This document shows, piece by piece, positions 10,747 to 18,819 of a DNA stretch of 64,000 bases (position 1 is its first letter; every line of letters begins with the position of its first letter). A program made the position numbers and the translations under genes. Source of the DNA: JBDIBB01 sp039812685 (GTDB lineage Bacteria > Acidobacteriota > Vicinamibacteria > Vicinamibacterales > JAFNAJ01); assembly GCA_039812685.1 (NCBI GenBank), contig JBDIBB010000001.1:1-64000 (forward strand), in the 5' to 3' direction. Below the pieces are notes generated by a model. That model saw nothing but the letters and a program-made list of their open reading frames with translations, made no database searches and was not told the DNA's origin.

Positions 10747-12591
10747 TCAATCATCGAGCACCGTGAGGACGTCCAGCAGCGCCGGCAGCCGCGCCGGCGC
10801 GACGACGACCTCCACGCCCTGGACCATCGGACGAACGGCCCGCACGATCTCGCGTGCGATGGCCATGCCCTCGGCGGCAGCCCTCCCCTGCGCCTCGGCG
10901 TCGAGCAGCCGCTGGATGAATCCGGCGGGCACGCGGACGCCCGGCACCTCGTTGGCCAGCGCCTCGGCCCGGCGTGCGTCCTCCAGCGGCCACACCGCGG
11001 CGATGACCGGCACGGGGATGCCTCCGGCGCGTTCGATGAAGGCCGCGAGGTCGCCCGCGTCGAACACCGGGTGCGTGATGACGAACTCGGCGCCCGCTTC
11101 CACCTTGTAGCGCAGCCGGCGGACTTCCTCGTCCGGGTTCAGCGCCGAGTGGTTCACGGCCGCGCCCACGTGGAACGCCGTCGGCGGCAGCACGGGCTGC
11201 CCGCCGATGTCGCTCCCCTGATTGAGGCGGGTGACCACGTTGGTCAGGCCGATCGAGTCGGCATCGAAGGTCAGCGTGGCATCCTGGAACTCGTCCATCC
11301 GCTGCGGATCGCCGGTCGTGATGAGCAGGTTGCGCACGCCCATGGCGTGGGCGCCGAGCAGGTCGCGCTGCATGCCGAGCAGGCGGTGATCGCGGCAGGT
11401 GTAGTGCAGCAGCGTCTCGATGCCGGTCTGCTGCTGGACCAGCACGGCGGCCGAGAGCCCGCTCATGCGCGTGCCGGTCTTCGCGTCGCTCACCTGCAGC
11501 ACGTCGACGCCGTGGACGCGCAGCAGCCGGGCGTGCTCGATGAGCTCGTCGAGCCGGTGCCCCTTGGGAGGGATGACTGACACCAGGCGCACGAAACCGC
11601 CTCGTGCCAGCAGGTTGGCGAACCGCGACTTCTTCTCGCGCGATACGGGCGTCACCACCGGACCGGTCGTCGCCGGCTCGCCGGCAGTGCCCCGGCGGGC
11701 ACGCGTCGCCGGCCCGATCGCCATCGACGACACCGCGCGTCGGATGTGCCGGATGTGCTCCGGCGTGGTGCCGCAGCAGCCCCCGACCAGCTTCACGCCG
11801 TTGAGCACGAAGCGGCGTGCATACGACGCCATGTACTCGGGCGAGCAGAGGTAGATGTTGCGCCCCTCGACGTCGCGCGGCCGCCCGGCGTTGGGCTGCG
11901 CGGACAGCCGCGCGTGCGACACGCTCGCGATGCGTTCCAGCGTCTCGAGCATCGCCGCCGGACCCACGCTGCAGTTGACGCCGATCACGTCGGCGCCGAA
12001 CCCCTCGACCTGCGGCGCGAAGGCCTCGGGCGGCGTGCCGTCCAGGCTGTTGCCGTCGTCTTCGGTGGTGACCTGCGCCACGACGGGCAGCCCGCACACC
12101 GAGCGCACGGCGCGGATGGCCGCGTGCAGTTCGTTCAGGTCGCGGAACGTCTCGAGGATGAACAGGTCGACGCCGCCCTCGCACAGGGCCTCGGCCTGTT
12201 CGCGGAACCACGCTTCCGCCTCGTCGAGCCCGGTCTTGCCCCAGGGCTCCACGCGGATGCCCAGCGGTCCGATCGCGCCGGCCACGTAGGCCTCTTCGCG
12301 CGCGGCCCGGCGCGCGATGCGCGCCCCCTGCGTGTTGATCGCCGCCATCTCCGACACCAAGCCGAACGCCGCCAGCTTCACCCGGTTGGCGCCGAAGGTG
12401 TTGGTTTCGATGACGTCGGCGCCCGCCCGCACGTACGCCTGGTGCACTTCCGCCACCAGGTCGGGCTGCGTCAGGTTCAGTTCGTCGAAGGACCGGTTGA
12501 GGAAGATGCCCCGGGCATAGAGCATCGTCCCCATGGCCCCGTCACAGACGAGCGGCCGCTCGTCCAGGGCGTCGAGGAAAGGAATGTGCAT
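10747..12591 (-). CDS. Bifunctional homocysteine S-methyltransferase / methylenetetrahydrofolate reductase
   Basis: The fusion has 614 residues. The N-terminal half is a homocysteine methyltransferase barrel: it begins LVCDGAMGTMLYARG, has ETNTFGANR, and carries the zinc cysteines in GVNCSVGP (about residue 205) and the GGCCGTTPEHI pair (about 270). A 60-residue linker leads to a MetF-like reductase barrel from about residue 335 with LLITTGDPQRMDEF and later FVITHPVFD. Fusions of this kind are known as YitJ-type enzymes. They make methyl-THF from methylene-THF and methylate homocysteine to methionine in the cytoplasm. The ATG at 12589-12591 gives MHIPFLDALDERP; a GTG further upstream (12648) would add 19 doubtful residues. 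No SAM or B12 riboswitch fits in the 72 bases upstream. It follows nuoI on the same strand. Confidence 0.88.
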   Translation of the reverse strand: MHIPFLDALDERPLVCDGAMGTMLYARGIFLNRSFDELNLTQPDLVAEVHQAYVRAGADVIETNTFGANRVKLAAFGLVSEMAAINTQGARIARRAAREEAYVAGAIGPLGIRVEPWGKTGLDEAEAWFREQAEALCEGGVDLFILETFRDLNELHAAIRAVRSVCGLPVVAQVTTEDDGNSLDGTPPEAFAPQVEGFGADVIGVNCSVGPAAMLETLERIASVSHARLSAQPNAGRPRDVEGRNIYLCSPEYMASYARRFVLNGVKLVGGCCGTTPEHIRHIRRAVSSMAIGPATRARRGTAGEPATTGPVVTPVSREKKSRFANLLARGGFVRLVSVIPPKGHRLDELIEHARLLRVHGVDVLQVSDAKTGTRMSGLSAAVLVQQQTGIETLLHYTCRDHRLLGMQRDLLGAHAMGVRNLLITTGDPQRMDEFQDATLTFDADSIGLTNVVTRLNQGSDIGGQPVLPPTAFHVGAAVNHSALNPDEEVRRLRYKVEAGAEFVITHPVFDAGDLAAFIERAGGIPVPVIAAVWPLEDARRAEALANEVPGVRVPAGFIQRLLDAEAQGRAAAEGMAIAREIVRAVRPMVQGVEVVVAPARLPALLDVLTVLDD

Positions 12592-12663
12592 CGACAGAGA
12601 GAACGTCTGGGGGAGCCGGCAACCCGGCCGGCCGGAGCGCGCCGGCACTCCGGCCGCGAGGAC

Positions 12664-13119
12664 TCAACGGGCGCTGGCCACCTCGATCGGCGTCGGCCTC
12701 GGCTTGCTCAGCGGAACCAGCAGGTCGGTCTTGTCCCAGATGAAGTCCTGCTTGCTGTAAACCGCGGTCTCGTAGTCCTTGCCCATGAAGATGGCCGATA
12801 CCGGGCACGCCTCTTCACAGTAGCCGCAGAAGATGCACCGGGTCTTGTGAATCTGGTACACCCGGGCGTAACGAGGACCGGCGAGCACGGTCCCATCGTT
12901 CTCGGCCGGCTCGAGGTAGATCGCATCCGACGGGCAGGCCACCGCGCACAGCCCGCAGGCCACGCACTTCTCGAGGCCGGCTTCGTCGCGCATCAGCACC
13001 TGCTTGCCCCTGAACTTGGGGTACACCGGCACCTTCTCGTCCGGGTAGTTGATGCTGACCGGCTTCCTGAAAATATGTCTCAGCGTCGTCGCGAACCCGA
13101 CGAGCAGCGGGCGGATCAT
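12664..13119 (-). CDS. nuoI: NADH-quinone oxidoreductase subunit I (2x[4Fe-4S])
   Basis: The product has 151 residues from an ATG at 13119 with GGAGG upstream. It carries two ferredoxin clusters, CVACGLCAVACP (about residues 48-59) and CIFCGYCEEACP (about 93-104). The N-terminus LRHIFRKPVSINYPDEKVP and the linking RYARVYQIHKTR are characteristic of complex I subunit I (NuoI/TYKY). This subunit carries electrons through clusters N6a/N6b towards quinone at the membrane junction. No other nuo gene lies in the window. It sits between the methionine fusion gene and a divergent histidine kinase, so it is a detached copy. Either the main nuo operon lacks its own nuoI or this is a second one. Confidence 0.85.
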   Translation of the reverse strand: MIRPLLVGFATTLRHIFRKPVSINYPDEKVPVYPKFRGKQVLMRDEAGLEKCVACGLCAVACPSDAIYLEPAENDGTVLAGPRYARVYQIHKTRCIFCGYCEEACPVSAIFMGKDYETAVYSKQDFIWDKTDLLVPLSKPRPTPIEVASAR

Positions 13120-13290
13120 GCGCACGTCCTCCGGGTCTAGGCCCCGTCGTTGATCGCCGCCGCACCGCGGATCCAGGCCGTCCTCGCGTGGCGGCCGGAA
13201 GGCCGTGACGCGGGCCGGACACACGCCGCGCGGGCAGGCGCGAGGGTTAGGATACCATCCCGACAGGGGATCGCCCGCGCCGACCAGGTC

Positions 13291-14655
13291 ATGATGGACA
13301 ACGGCGGCCGGGTCCTCCCGTCACAGCCGTCCGTGCAGCCAGACGTCATCTTCCTCTCGGCGAACCAGCTGCTGCTCACCACGCTGGTCTTCCGCCTCGC
13401 CGTGGTCGCGGCGCTGGCGACGATGCTGGTGCGGTTCCAGCGGTTCCGCCGCATCCTGCTCACCGAGCGGCGCGACTGGCCCGAACGCCTCACCTTCGTC
13501 GTCGGCGTCGGCGTGCCGCTGACGATCGGCACGCTGTCGCGGCTGCTGCTCGGCTACCGGGCGGTGGAGTTCTCGCTCGCCGGCCCGTTCCTCGCAGGCC
13601 TGATCGCCGGTCCCTACGCCGGCGCCATCGTCGGGGGCCTGATCGGGCTGCCGGCGACGGCCGCCGGCGAACTGCTCTCGCTGCCCTTCAACGTGGGATG
13701 CGGCTTCGCCGGAGGCGGCCTGCGCGAGATGTGCCCCAGGGAAGCCATCTGGCACTTCTCACCCTTCGTCTTCACCGACCTGCACCGTTACGCGTGGTCG
13801 TTCCTGCGACGGTTCCGCATCGACTGGCAGATCATCCTGATTGCGGCCCCGGTGGCGCTCGAGCTGCTCCGGCAGTTCCTGGGCATGCGCTTCGGCGCCC
13901 ATCGCCTGACCTACCTCGGCGACGGCACCCCGCTGATGACCTTCGTCGTGCTGGTGGCCACCGTGCTCTGCGTCGCGATCCCCATCAAGATCTGGAACTC
14001 GGCCCGCATCGAACACAAGCTCCAGGAACAGGAGAAGCTGCTGCTGGCGGCCCGCATCGAGGCGCTGTCGAACCAGATCAACCCGCACTTCCTGTTCAAC
14101 ACGCTGAACTCGATCGGATCGCTCATCCGCTCGCAGCCCGACACGGCCCGCACGCTCATCGTGAAGCTCTCGGGCCTGCTGCGCCGGCTGCTGAAGAGCC
14201 AGGATCACTTCGTCACGCTCCGCGAGGAACTGTCGGCCATCGACGAGTACCTCGACATCGAGTGCATCAGGTTCGGCGCGCGCCTCACCGTCGTCAAGGA
14301 GATCGCCGCCGACAGCCTCGACGTGGTGGTGCCCGCCATGATCCTGCAGCCGCTGGTGGAGAACTCCCTCAGGCACGGGCTGGCGCGCAAGAGCGGACCG
14401 GGCTCGGTGACGCTGCGCGCCTTCCGGCGAGATGGGCGCGCCGTGATCGAAGTCGAGGACAACGGTGTCGGCATGCTGCCGGATCGCGCCGGATCCTCGG
14501 CCGGCTCGGGCATCGGCCTGCGCAACGTGAGCGAACGGCTGCGTGTGGTGTACGGTACCAACAGCCAGTTCGATCTGCGATCGACGCCCGGCGCCGGCAC
14601 CACGGCGCGCATCGTCATCCCGGACGCGACGGTGGCCGAACCGGCCTCGGCCTGA
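13291..14655 (+). CDS. LytS-type sensor histidine kinase
   Basis: The product has 454 residues. The N-terminal half has five to six hydrophobic segments with the glycine-rich GPFLAGLIAGPYAGAIVGG pattern of the 5TM-LYT receptor domain. The kinase half belongs to the His_kinase (LytS/YehU) family: the phospho-accepting His is in NQINPHFLFNTLNSIGS (about residue 265), the N-box is LQPLVENSLRHGL and the G-box GSGIGLRNVSERL. Family members sense envelope or metabolite signals and phosphorylate LytTR response regulators. The partner gene follows after three bases. Unusually, a Cys-containing loop (GCGFAGGGLREMCPRE) interrupts the membrane region, a possible redox or metal site. The start could equally be the ATG at 13294. 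Confidence 0.88.
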   Translation: MMDNGGRVLPSQPSVQPDVIFLSANQLLLTTLVFRLAVVAALATMLVRFQRFRRILLTERRDWPERLTFVVGVGVPLTIGTLSRLLLGYRAVEFSLAGPFLAGLIAGPYAGAIVGGLIGLPATAAGELLSLPFNVGCGFAGGGLREMCPREAIWHFSPFVFTDLHRYAWSFLRRFRIDWQIILIAAPVALELLRQFLGMRFGAHRLTYLGDGTPLMTFVVLVATVLCVAIPIKIWNSARIEHKLQEQEKLLLAARIEALSNQINPHFLFNTLNSIGSLIRSQPDTARTLIVKLSGLLRRLLKSQDHFVTLREELSAIDEYLDIECIRFGARLTVVKEIAADSLDVVVPAMILQPLVENSLRHGLARKSGPGSVTLRAFRRDGRAVIEVEDNGVGMLPDRAGSSAGSGIGLRNVSERLRVVYGTNSQFDLRSTPGAGTTARIVIPDATVAEPASA

Positions 14656-14658
14656 ACC

Positions 14659-15456
14659 ATGGTCCTGCGTGCGCTGATCGTGGACGACGAGCGGCTGGCC
14701 CGCGAGGAGCTGACGTTCCTCCTGGGGCAGACCGGCGGCGTGGAGGTGGTAGGTCAGGCCACCGACGGCGTGCAGGCCATCGGCCTCTACGAGGACCTCG
14801 CGCCCGATCTCGTCTTCCTCGACGTCCAGATGCCCGGGCTGGGCGGTTTCGAGGTGGCCCGCCGCCTGATGCTCGGCAAGGCACCGCCCGAGGTCATCTT
14901 CGTGACGGCCTACGACCAGTACGCCGTCGACGCGTTCGCCGTGAACGCCGTCGACTATCTGCTGAAGCCCGTCGATCCCACCCGGCTGGAGCAGGCGATC
15001 CAGCGCGCCCGCCGGCGGGTGGAAGGCGAAAAGCGAGGCCAGGATGCCGGCAGCGCCGTGCCGCTCACCAACGAGACGCTCGAACGCATCGTCCAATTGG
15101 TGTCCGAACGCCAGGCGCGCCGGGAGCGGCTGGCGGTGAAGGTCGGAGATCGCCTGGTGCTGGTGGCGGTGGAGGAAATGATCTTCGCCTCGCTCGTTGA
15201 CGATACAATTACTGTCGTCACCGGACAGGGGTCGGGCTCGTCCAACTACCGCACACTCGACGAACTCCAGGCACGGCTCGATCCGTCGGTGTTCTGGCGC
15301 GTGCACCGGTCGCATCTGGTGAACATCAACAAGATCAAGGAGATAGTCCCCTGGTTCAGCCGCAATTACATCCTGAGGATGAAGGACGCCAAGGCGACCG
15401 AGATCCCGGTCAGCCGGTCGCAGACCCGGCGACTCAGGGACTACCTGGGGCTCTGA
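14659..15456 (+). CDS. LytTR-family response regulator
   Basis: The product has 265 residues. The receiver domain has the acidic pair in LIVDDERLAREEL, phospho-acceptor Asp at about 55 in LVFLDVQMPG, and Lys at about 103 in DYLLKPVD. After an Arg-rich linker a LytTR DNA-binding domain starts near residue 155, with the conserved FWRVHRSHLVNINKIKEI and ending RRLRDYLGL. It should be phosphorylated by the LytS-type kinase immediately upstream (three-base gap, same transcript) and bind promoter direct repeats. Its targets are unknown. Signal peptidase I follows 32 bases downstream and is probably co-transcribed. Confidence 0.92.
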   Translation: MVLRALIVDDERLAREELTFLLGQTGGVEVVGQATDGVQAIGLYEDLAPDLVFLDVQMPGLGGFEVARRLMLGKAPPEVIFVTAYDQYAVDAFAVNAVDYLLKPVDPTRLEQAIQRARRRVEGEKRGQDAGSAVPLTNETLERIVQLVSERQARRERLAVKVGDRLVLVAVEEMIFASLVDDTITVVTGQGSGSSNYRTLDELQARLDPSVFWRVHRSHLVNINKIKEIVPWFSRNYILRMKDAKATEIPVSRSQTRRLRDYLGL

Positions 15457-15488
15457 GCGGCGCACCGGTTCCGGCCGGCGGACCGCTC

Positions 15489-16343
15489 ATGGAACCGCCC
15501 GCGGGCGATCCCGGCGCCACGGCGGTCCTCGCCGTCTCCGGAGCGGATGCCGTGATGGCGGCTCCCATCGACCAGGCCAACGCTGGACACGACCCGGCGC
15601 TGCCGGCGTGGGAACCGTCACAGGCACCGGCGGTGACGCCGGCCGAGGCCTCCAGCGGCGCCAGGACTCCCTCGACCTGGGAGGCACCGGCCACGTCCGC
15701 TCCCCAGTTGCTCCCGCCTCTGGGCCCCACCACGCCCGACACGTCCGGCGCGCTCCCGTCCACGCCAGCGGTGACGGCCACCTCCGGCGCGACGCCCGCC
15801 GACGCGGCCCGGCCACGCGTGCTCAAGCAGGCCAGCGAGGAAGCGGTCGCCTGGATCAAGACGCTCGCCTCGGCGGCCGTCTACGCCACGCTCATCGTCA
15901 CCTTCGGATTCCAGGTGGCGCGCGTCGAGGGGCAGAGCATGGCGCCGACGCTCACCGATCAGGATCGCCTGATCGTGAACAAGCTCGTGTACCAACTGGG
16001 CGAGCCGCGCCGCGGCGACATCGTCATGCTCTACTACCCGGTCAACCCCGACAAGTCGTTCGTCAAGCGGGTGATCGCCGAGGAGGGCGACGAGGTGCGC
16101 ATCGTCGACGGCCGCGTGTTCGTCAACGATGTCCCGCTCAGAGACGACTACGTGCCCGAGGAGTTCCGCAGCCACGAGGACTGGGGCCCGCAGCGCATCG
16201 ACGAAGGCTATTACTTCGTGATGGGCGACCATCGCAACAACAGTTCCGACAGCCGCCACTGGGGCCTGGTGCCGAAGAAATACATCATCGGCAAGGTGCA
16301 GGTGCGCTGGTGGCCGCTGCCCGCGGCCCGCATCTTCGACTGA
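15489..16343 (+). CDS. lepB: Signal peptidase I
   Basis: The product has 284 residues. It cleaves signal peptides from exported proteins at the outer face of the inner membrane. The catalytic Ser lies in RVEGQSMAPTLTD (about residue 150), just after the single membrane anchor. The Lys lies in SFVKRVIAEEGDEV (about 193), and the box E region is YFVMGDHRNNSSDSRHWG. The 43-residue Ser-Lys spacing fits the short, SipS-like type. Unusually, the first approximately 115 residues are an Ala/Pro/Thr-rich low-complexity cytoplasmic tail. An internal ATG at 15555 would shorten but not remove it. The gene follows the LytS/LytR pair and ends at a hairpin shared with rex. Confidence 0.93.
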   Translation: MEPPAGDPGATAVLAVSGADAVMAAPIDQANAGHDPALPAWEPSQAPAVTPAEASSGARTPSTWEAPATSAPQLLPPLGPTTPDTSGALPSTPAVTATSGATPADAARPRVLKQASEEAVAWIKTLASAAVYATLIVTFGFQVARVEGQSMAPTLTDQDRLIVNKLVYQLGEPRRGDIVMLYYPVNPDKSFVKRVIAEEGDEVRIVDGRVFVNDVPLRDDYVPEEFRSHEDWGPQRIDEGYYFVMGDHRNNSSDSRHWGLVPKKYIIGKVQVRWWPLPAARIFD

Positions 16344-16403
16344 CGTCCTACCGGGTTGGCCGGCAGGCGGTCCACGGCGTCCCGCCCGAAGCGCCGCGGC
16401 GTC

Positions 16404-16428
16404 CCTGGGGCGCGCTCCGCGCCCCGGG
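16404..16428. terminator. Hairpin between lepB and rex
   Basis: CCTGGGGCGCG, a 3-base loop (ctc) and CGCGCCCCGGG form an 11-bp stem with one wobble pair. It lies between two convergent genes and could end both. It lacks a U-tract. Confidence 0.5.
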
Positions 16429-16432
16429 CGTC

Positions 16433-17092
16433 TCAGTCCGACTGGCCGGCCACGCGCGCGGCCTGCGCGAGGGTGAAGGACAGCGTCTCGAGCGCCATGC
16501 CGAGATCCACCTGCCTCAGCGCGACGCCGTCCGGCACGCGAACGGAACCGGGGGCGAAGTTCAGCACGGCGCAGATCCCGGCATCGACGGCGGCCGTCAC
16601 CACCCCCTGCGCGGCGGCCGCCGGCACCGCCACCACGGCGATGTCCACCCGCGCCTCGCGAACGACCTCCGCCAGTTCCCGGACGTGCCGCACCAGCAGG
16701 CCGCCCTTCACGAGCCGACCCACCTTCTCAGGTGCCACGTCGAACATCGCCACGATGTCGAAGCCGCCCTGGCGGAACCCGGGATAGTCGGCCAGCGCGC
16801 AGCCGAGGTTGCCGGCACCGAGGATCACCAGTTTCAGACCGAGATCGAGGCCCAGGATCCGCCGCAGGTTCCGGCGCAGATCCCCGACGAAATAGCCGAC
16901 GCCGCGCACGCCGAACTCGCCGAACCAGGCCAGATCCTTGCGGATGAGCGCCGCGTTCAGGTGAAGCCGCTCGGCCAGGGCGCGGGAGGATACCGTGTGC
17001 ACGCCGGCCTCGGCCAGCGCATCGAGGCAGCGAAGGTAGACCGAGAGCCGGCTGGTGGTCGATCCGGAAACGTGCTCGTTCACTGACCGCAC
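16433..17092 (-). CDS. rex: Redox-sensing transcriptional repressor Rex
   Basis: About 219 residues. The N-terminal winged helix is typical of Rex: RLSVYLRCLDALAEAG followed by LHLNAALIRKDLAWFGEFG with GVRGVGYFVGDL. A Rossmann domain with LVILGAGNLGCALADYPGF binds NAD(H) and senses the NADH/NAD ratio. Rex proteins repress respiratory and fermentation genes until NADH rises. The start is uncertain. An ATG at 17179 lies upstream of a good TAGAAT -10 box (17119-17124) and would be outside the transcript. The in-frame GTGs at 17092 and 17083 give lengths of 219 and 216, close to the family norm of 210-215. No clear Rex operator is seen. It is divergent from the dipeptidase gene and convergent with lepB. 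Confidence 0.88.
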   Translation of the reverse strand: MRSVNEHVSGSTTSRLSVYLRCLDALAEAGVHTVSSRALAERLHLNAALIRKDLAWFGEFGVRGVGYFVGDLRRNLRRILGLDLGLKLVILGAGNLGCALADYPGFRQGGFDIVAMFDVAPEKVGRLVKGGLLVRHVRELAEVVREARVDIAVVAVPAAAAQGVVTAAVDAGICAVLNFAPGSVRVPDGVALRQVDLGMALETLSFTLAQAARVAGQSD

Positions 17093-17118
17093 GACGAAGC
17101 CGTCACGATGACAGGCGG

Positions 17119-17124
17119 ATTCTA
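17119..17124 (-). promoter_or_regulatory. -10 box of rex
   Basis: TAGAAT on the minus strand predicts transcription from about 17112. This excludes the upstream ATG and supports a GTG start for rex. Confidence 0.5.
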
Positions 17125-17284
17125 CCGCAGCGCGGCTCCGATCGGTCTCCGCCGCGGAACCGTGGGCCAGTGATAGCATGACCGGCGGGTGGCGGCCTGC
17201 CGGCCGGCGAACGCGCCCGCGGTGAGCCTCCGCGCTCCCGCTGCGTGCCGCCCCGGGCCGCGCCCGCACAAAGGAGCCCGCGCA

Positions 17285-18739
17285 ATGGCCAGCCCGATCG
17301 ACGGTCTCGAACCCGCACTCGTCTGGAAGCACTTCGCCGCCTTCTCGAAGGTCCCCCGCTGCTCGAAGCACGAGGAGGCCGCCGCCGCATTCGTGATGGA
17401 AGAGGCCAGGCGCCTCGGGCTGAAGGCCCGGCAGGATGCCGCTGGCAACGTGCTGGTGAGCAAGCCCGCCACGCCGGGCTGCGAGCAGAAGCCGTCGGTG
17501 TGCCTGCAGGGCCACCTCGACATGGTGTGCGAGAAGAACGCCGGCAAGAAGCACGACTTCTCGAAGGATCCGATCGAACTCGTCCGGAAGGGCAACCTGC
17601 TGATGGCCAATGGCACTACGCTGGGCGCCGACAACGGGATCGCCGTGGCGACGAATCTGGCGCTGATGGAGTCGCGCGACGTGGCGCACGGCCCGCTCGA
17701 GTTCCTCTTCACCATCGACGAGGAGACCGGGCTCACCGGCGCCAACCGGCTCGAGCCGGGCTTCCTGCAGAGCCCCATCCTCCTGAACCTCGACTCGGAG
17801 GAGGAAGGCGCCATCTACATCGGATGCTCGGGCGGAAAGGACACGCAGGGCGTCTGGACGCTGGCGCTCGAGCCGGCTCCGGCCAGGCTCGTCGGCCTCG
17901 AGGTGAAGGTGTCCGGCCTCAAGGGCGGTCACTCGGGCATGGAGATCGACAAGGGCCGCGGCAACGCCATCAGGATCCTCACCCGCGTGCTGATCGCGCT
18001 CGAGGCGCACGGCGCGCGGTTGTCGCGCATCGACGGCGGCAACAAGCGCAACGCGATCCCGCGAGAGGCCTCGGCGCTGATCTACGTCCCCGCGTCCAGG
18101 CTGGAGGCGGCCAGTGCCGCCGTGGCCGACTGGCGCGACGTCGCGCGCGGCGAACTCGGTTCGGTGGAACCCGACCTCGACGTGTCGGCCGCAGTGGTGA
18201 AGGGGCGCAAGGGCCGGCTGTTCCCCCGGAAGGCGCAGCAGAGACTCACGCGCGCGCTGGCCTCGCTGCCGCACGGCGTGGTGAAGATGAGTGCCGACAT
18301 CCCGGGCCTGGTCGAGACCTCCACCAACCTCGCCTCGATCGCGACCAAGGGGAAGACGGTCACGGTGGGCACCAGCCAGCGCAGTTCGGTCGCGAGCGAG
18401 ATCCTCGAGATCGCGCAGACCGTGCGCTACATCCTGGAGGCGGGCGGCGCCGATGTGACGCAGGGCGACGGCTATCCGGGCTGGAAGCCGAACGTCGGCT
18501 CACCGATCCTGAAGGTGGCCAAGGACACCTACAGGGCGCAGCATGGGCGCGAGCCTGAGGTCAAGGCGATCCACGCCGGGCTGGAATGCGGCATCATCGG
18601 AGAGAAGTACCCCGGGATGGACATGATCTCGTTCGGGCCCACGCTGGAAGGCGTGCACTCGCCCGACGAGAAGATCCACGTCGACACGGTGCCGCTCTTC
18701 TGGAACTTCCTGGTCGGCATCCTGAAGAACGTCGCTTGA
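17285..18739 (+). CDS. Aminoacyl-histidine dipeptidase (PepD-like, M20C)
   Basis: The product has 484 residues from an ATG with AAGGAG upstream. It belongs to the M20 di-zinc exopeptidases, PepD branch. Zinc ligands and catalytic residues are visible in LQGHLDMVCEKN, GTTLGADNGIAVA, TIDEETGLTGA, LNLDSEEEG and, near the end, the His in EGVHSPDEKI. The central lid domain (residues about 190-390) includes GLKGGHSGMEIDKGRGNA. The family hydrolyses Xaa-His and other unspecific dipeptides in the cytoplasm. It is divergent from rex and precedes a class V aminotransferase by 80 bases, perhaps in one transcript. An extension upstream to 17189 lacks a ribosome site and is rejected. Confidence 0.9.
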   Translation: MASPIDGLEPALVWKHFAAFSKVPRCSKHEEAAAAFVMEEARRLGLKARQDAAGNVLVSKPATPGCEQKPSVCLQGHLDMVCEKNAGKKHDFSKDPIELVRKGNLLMANGTTLGADNGIAVATNLALMESRDVAHGPLEFLFTIDEETGLTGANRLEPGFLQSPILLNLDSEEEGAIYIGCSGGKDTQGVWTLALEPAPARLVGLEVKVSGLKGGHSGMEIDKGRGNAIRILTRVLIALEAHGARLSRIDGGNKRNAIPREASALIYVPASRLEAASAAVADWRDVARGELGSVEPDLDVSAAVVKGRKGRLFPRKAQQRLTRALASLPHGVVKMSADIPGLVETSTNLASIATKGKTVTVGTSQRSSVASEILEIAQTVRYILEAGGADVTQGDGYPGWKPNVGSPILKVAKDTYRAQHGREPEVKAIHAGLECGIIGEKYPGMDMISFGPTLEGVHSPDEKIHVDTVPLFWNFLVGILKNVA

Positions 18740-18819
18740 ACAACCCGCGCCGGCGCGCCAGGGGCCGCGCGGGCGGCCTCCGGCGCGCTGGCACGCCAGG
18801 CCAGGAGCACGAGCGCGAG

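Noticed and set aside
16433..18274. A 613-codon frame suggesting a large N-terminal extension on Rex
   Set aside because: The extra part is antisense to the PepD-type dipeptidase gene and lies upstream of the rex promoter.
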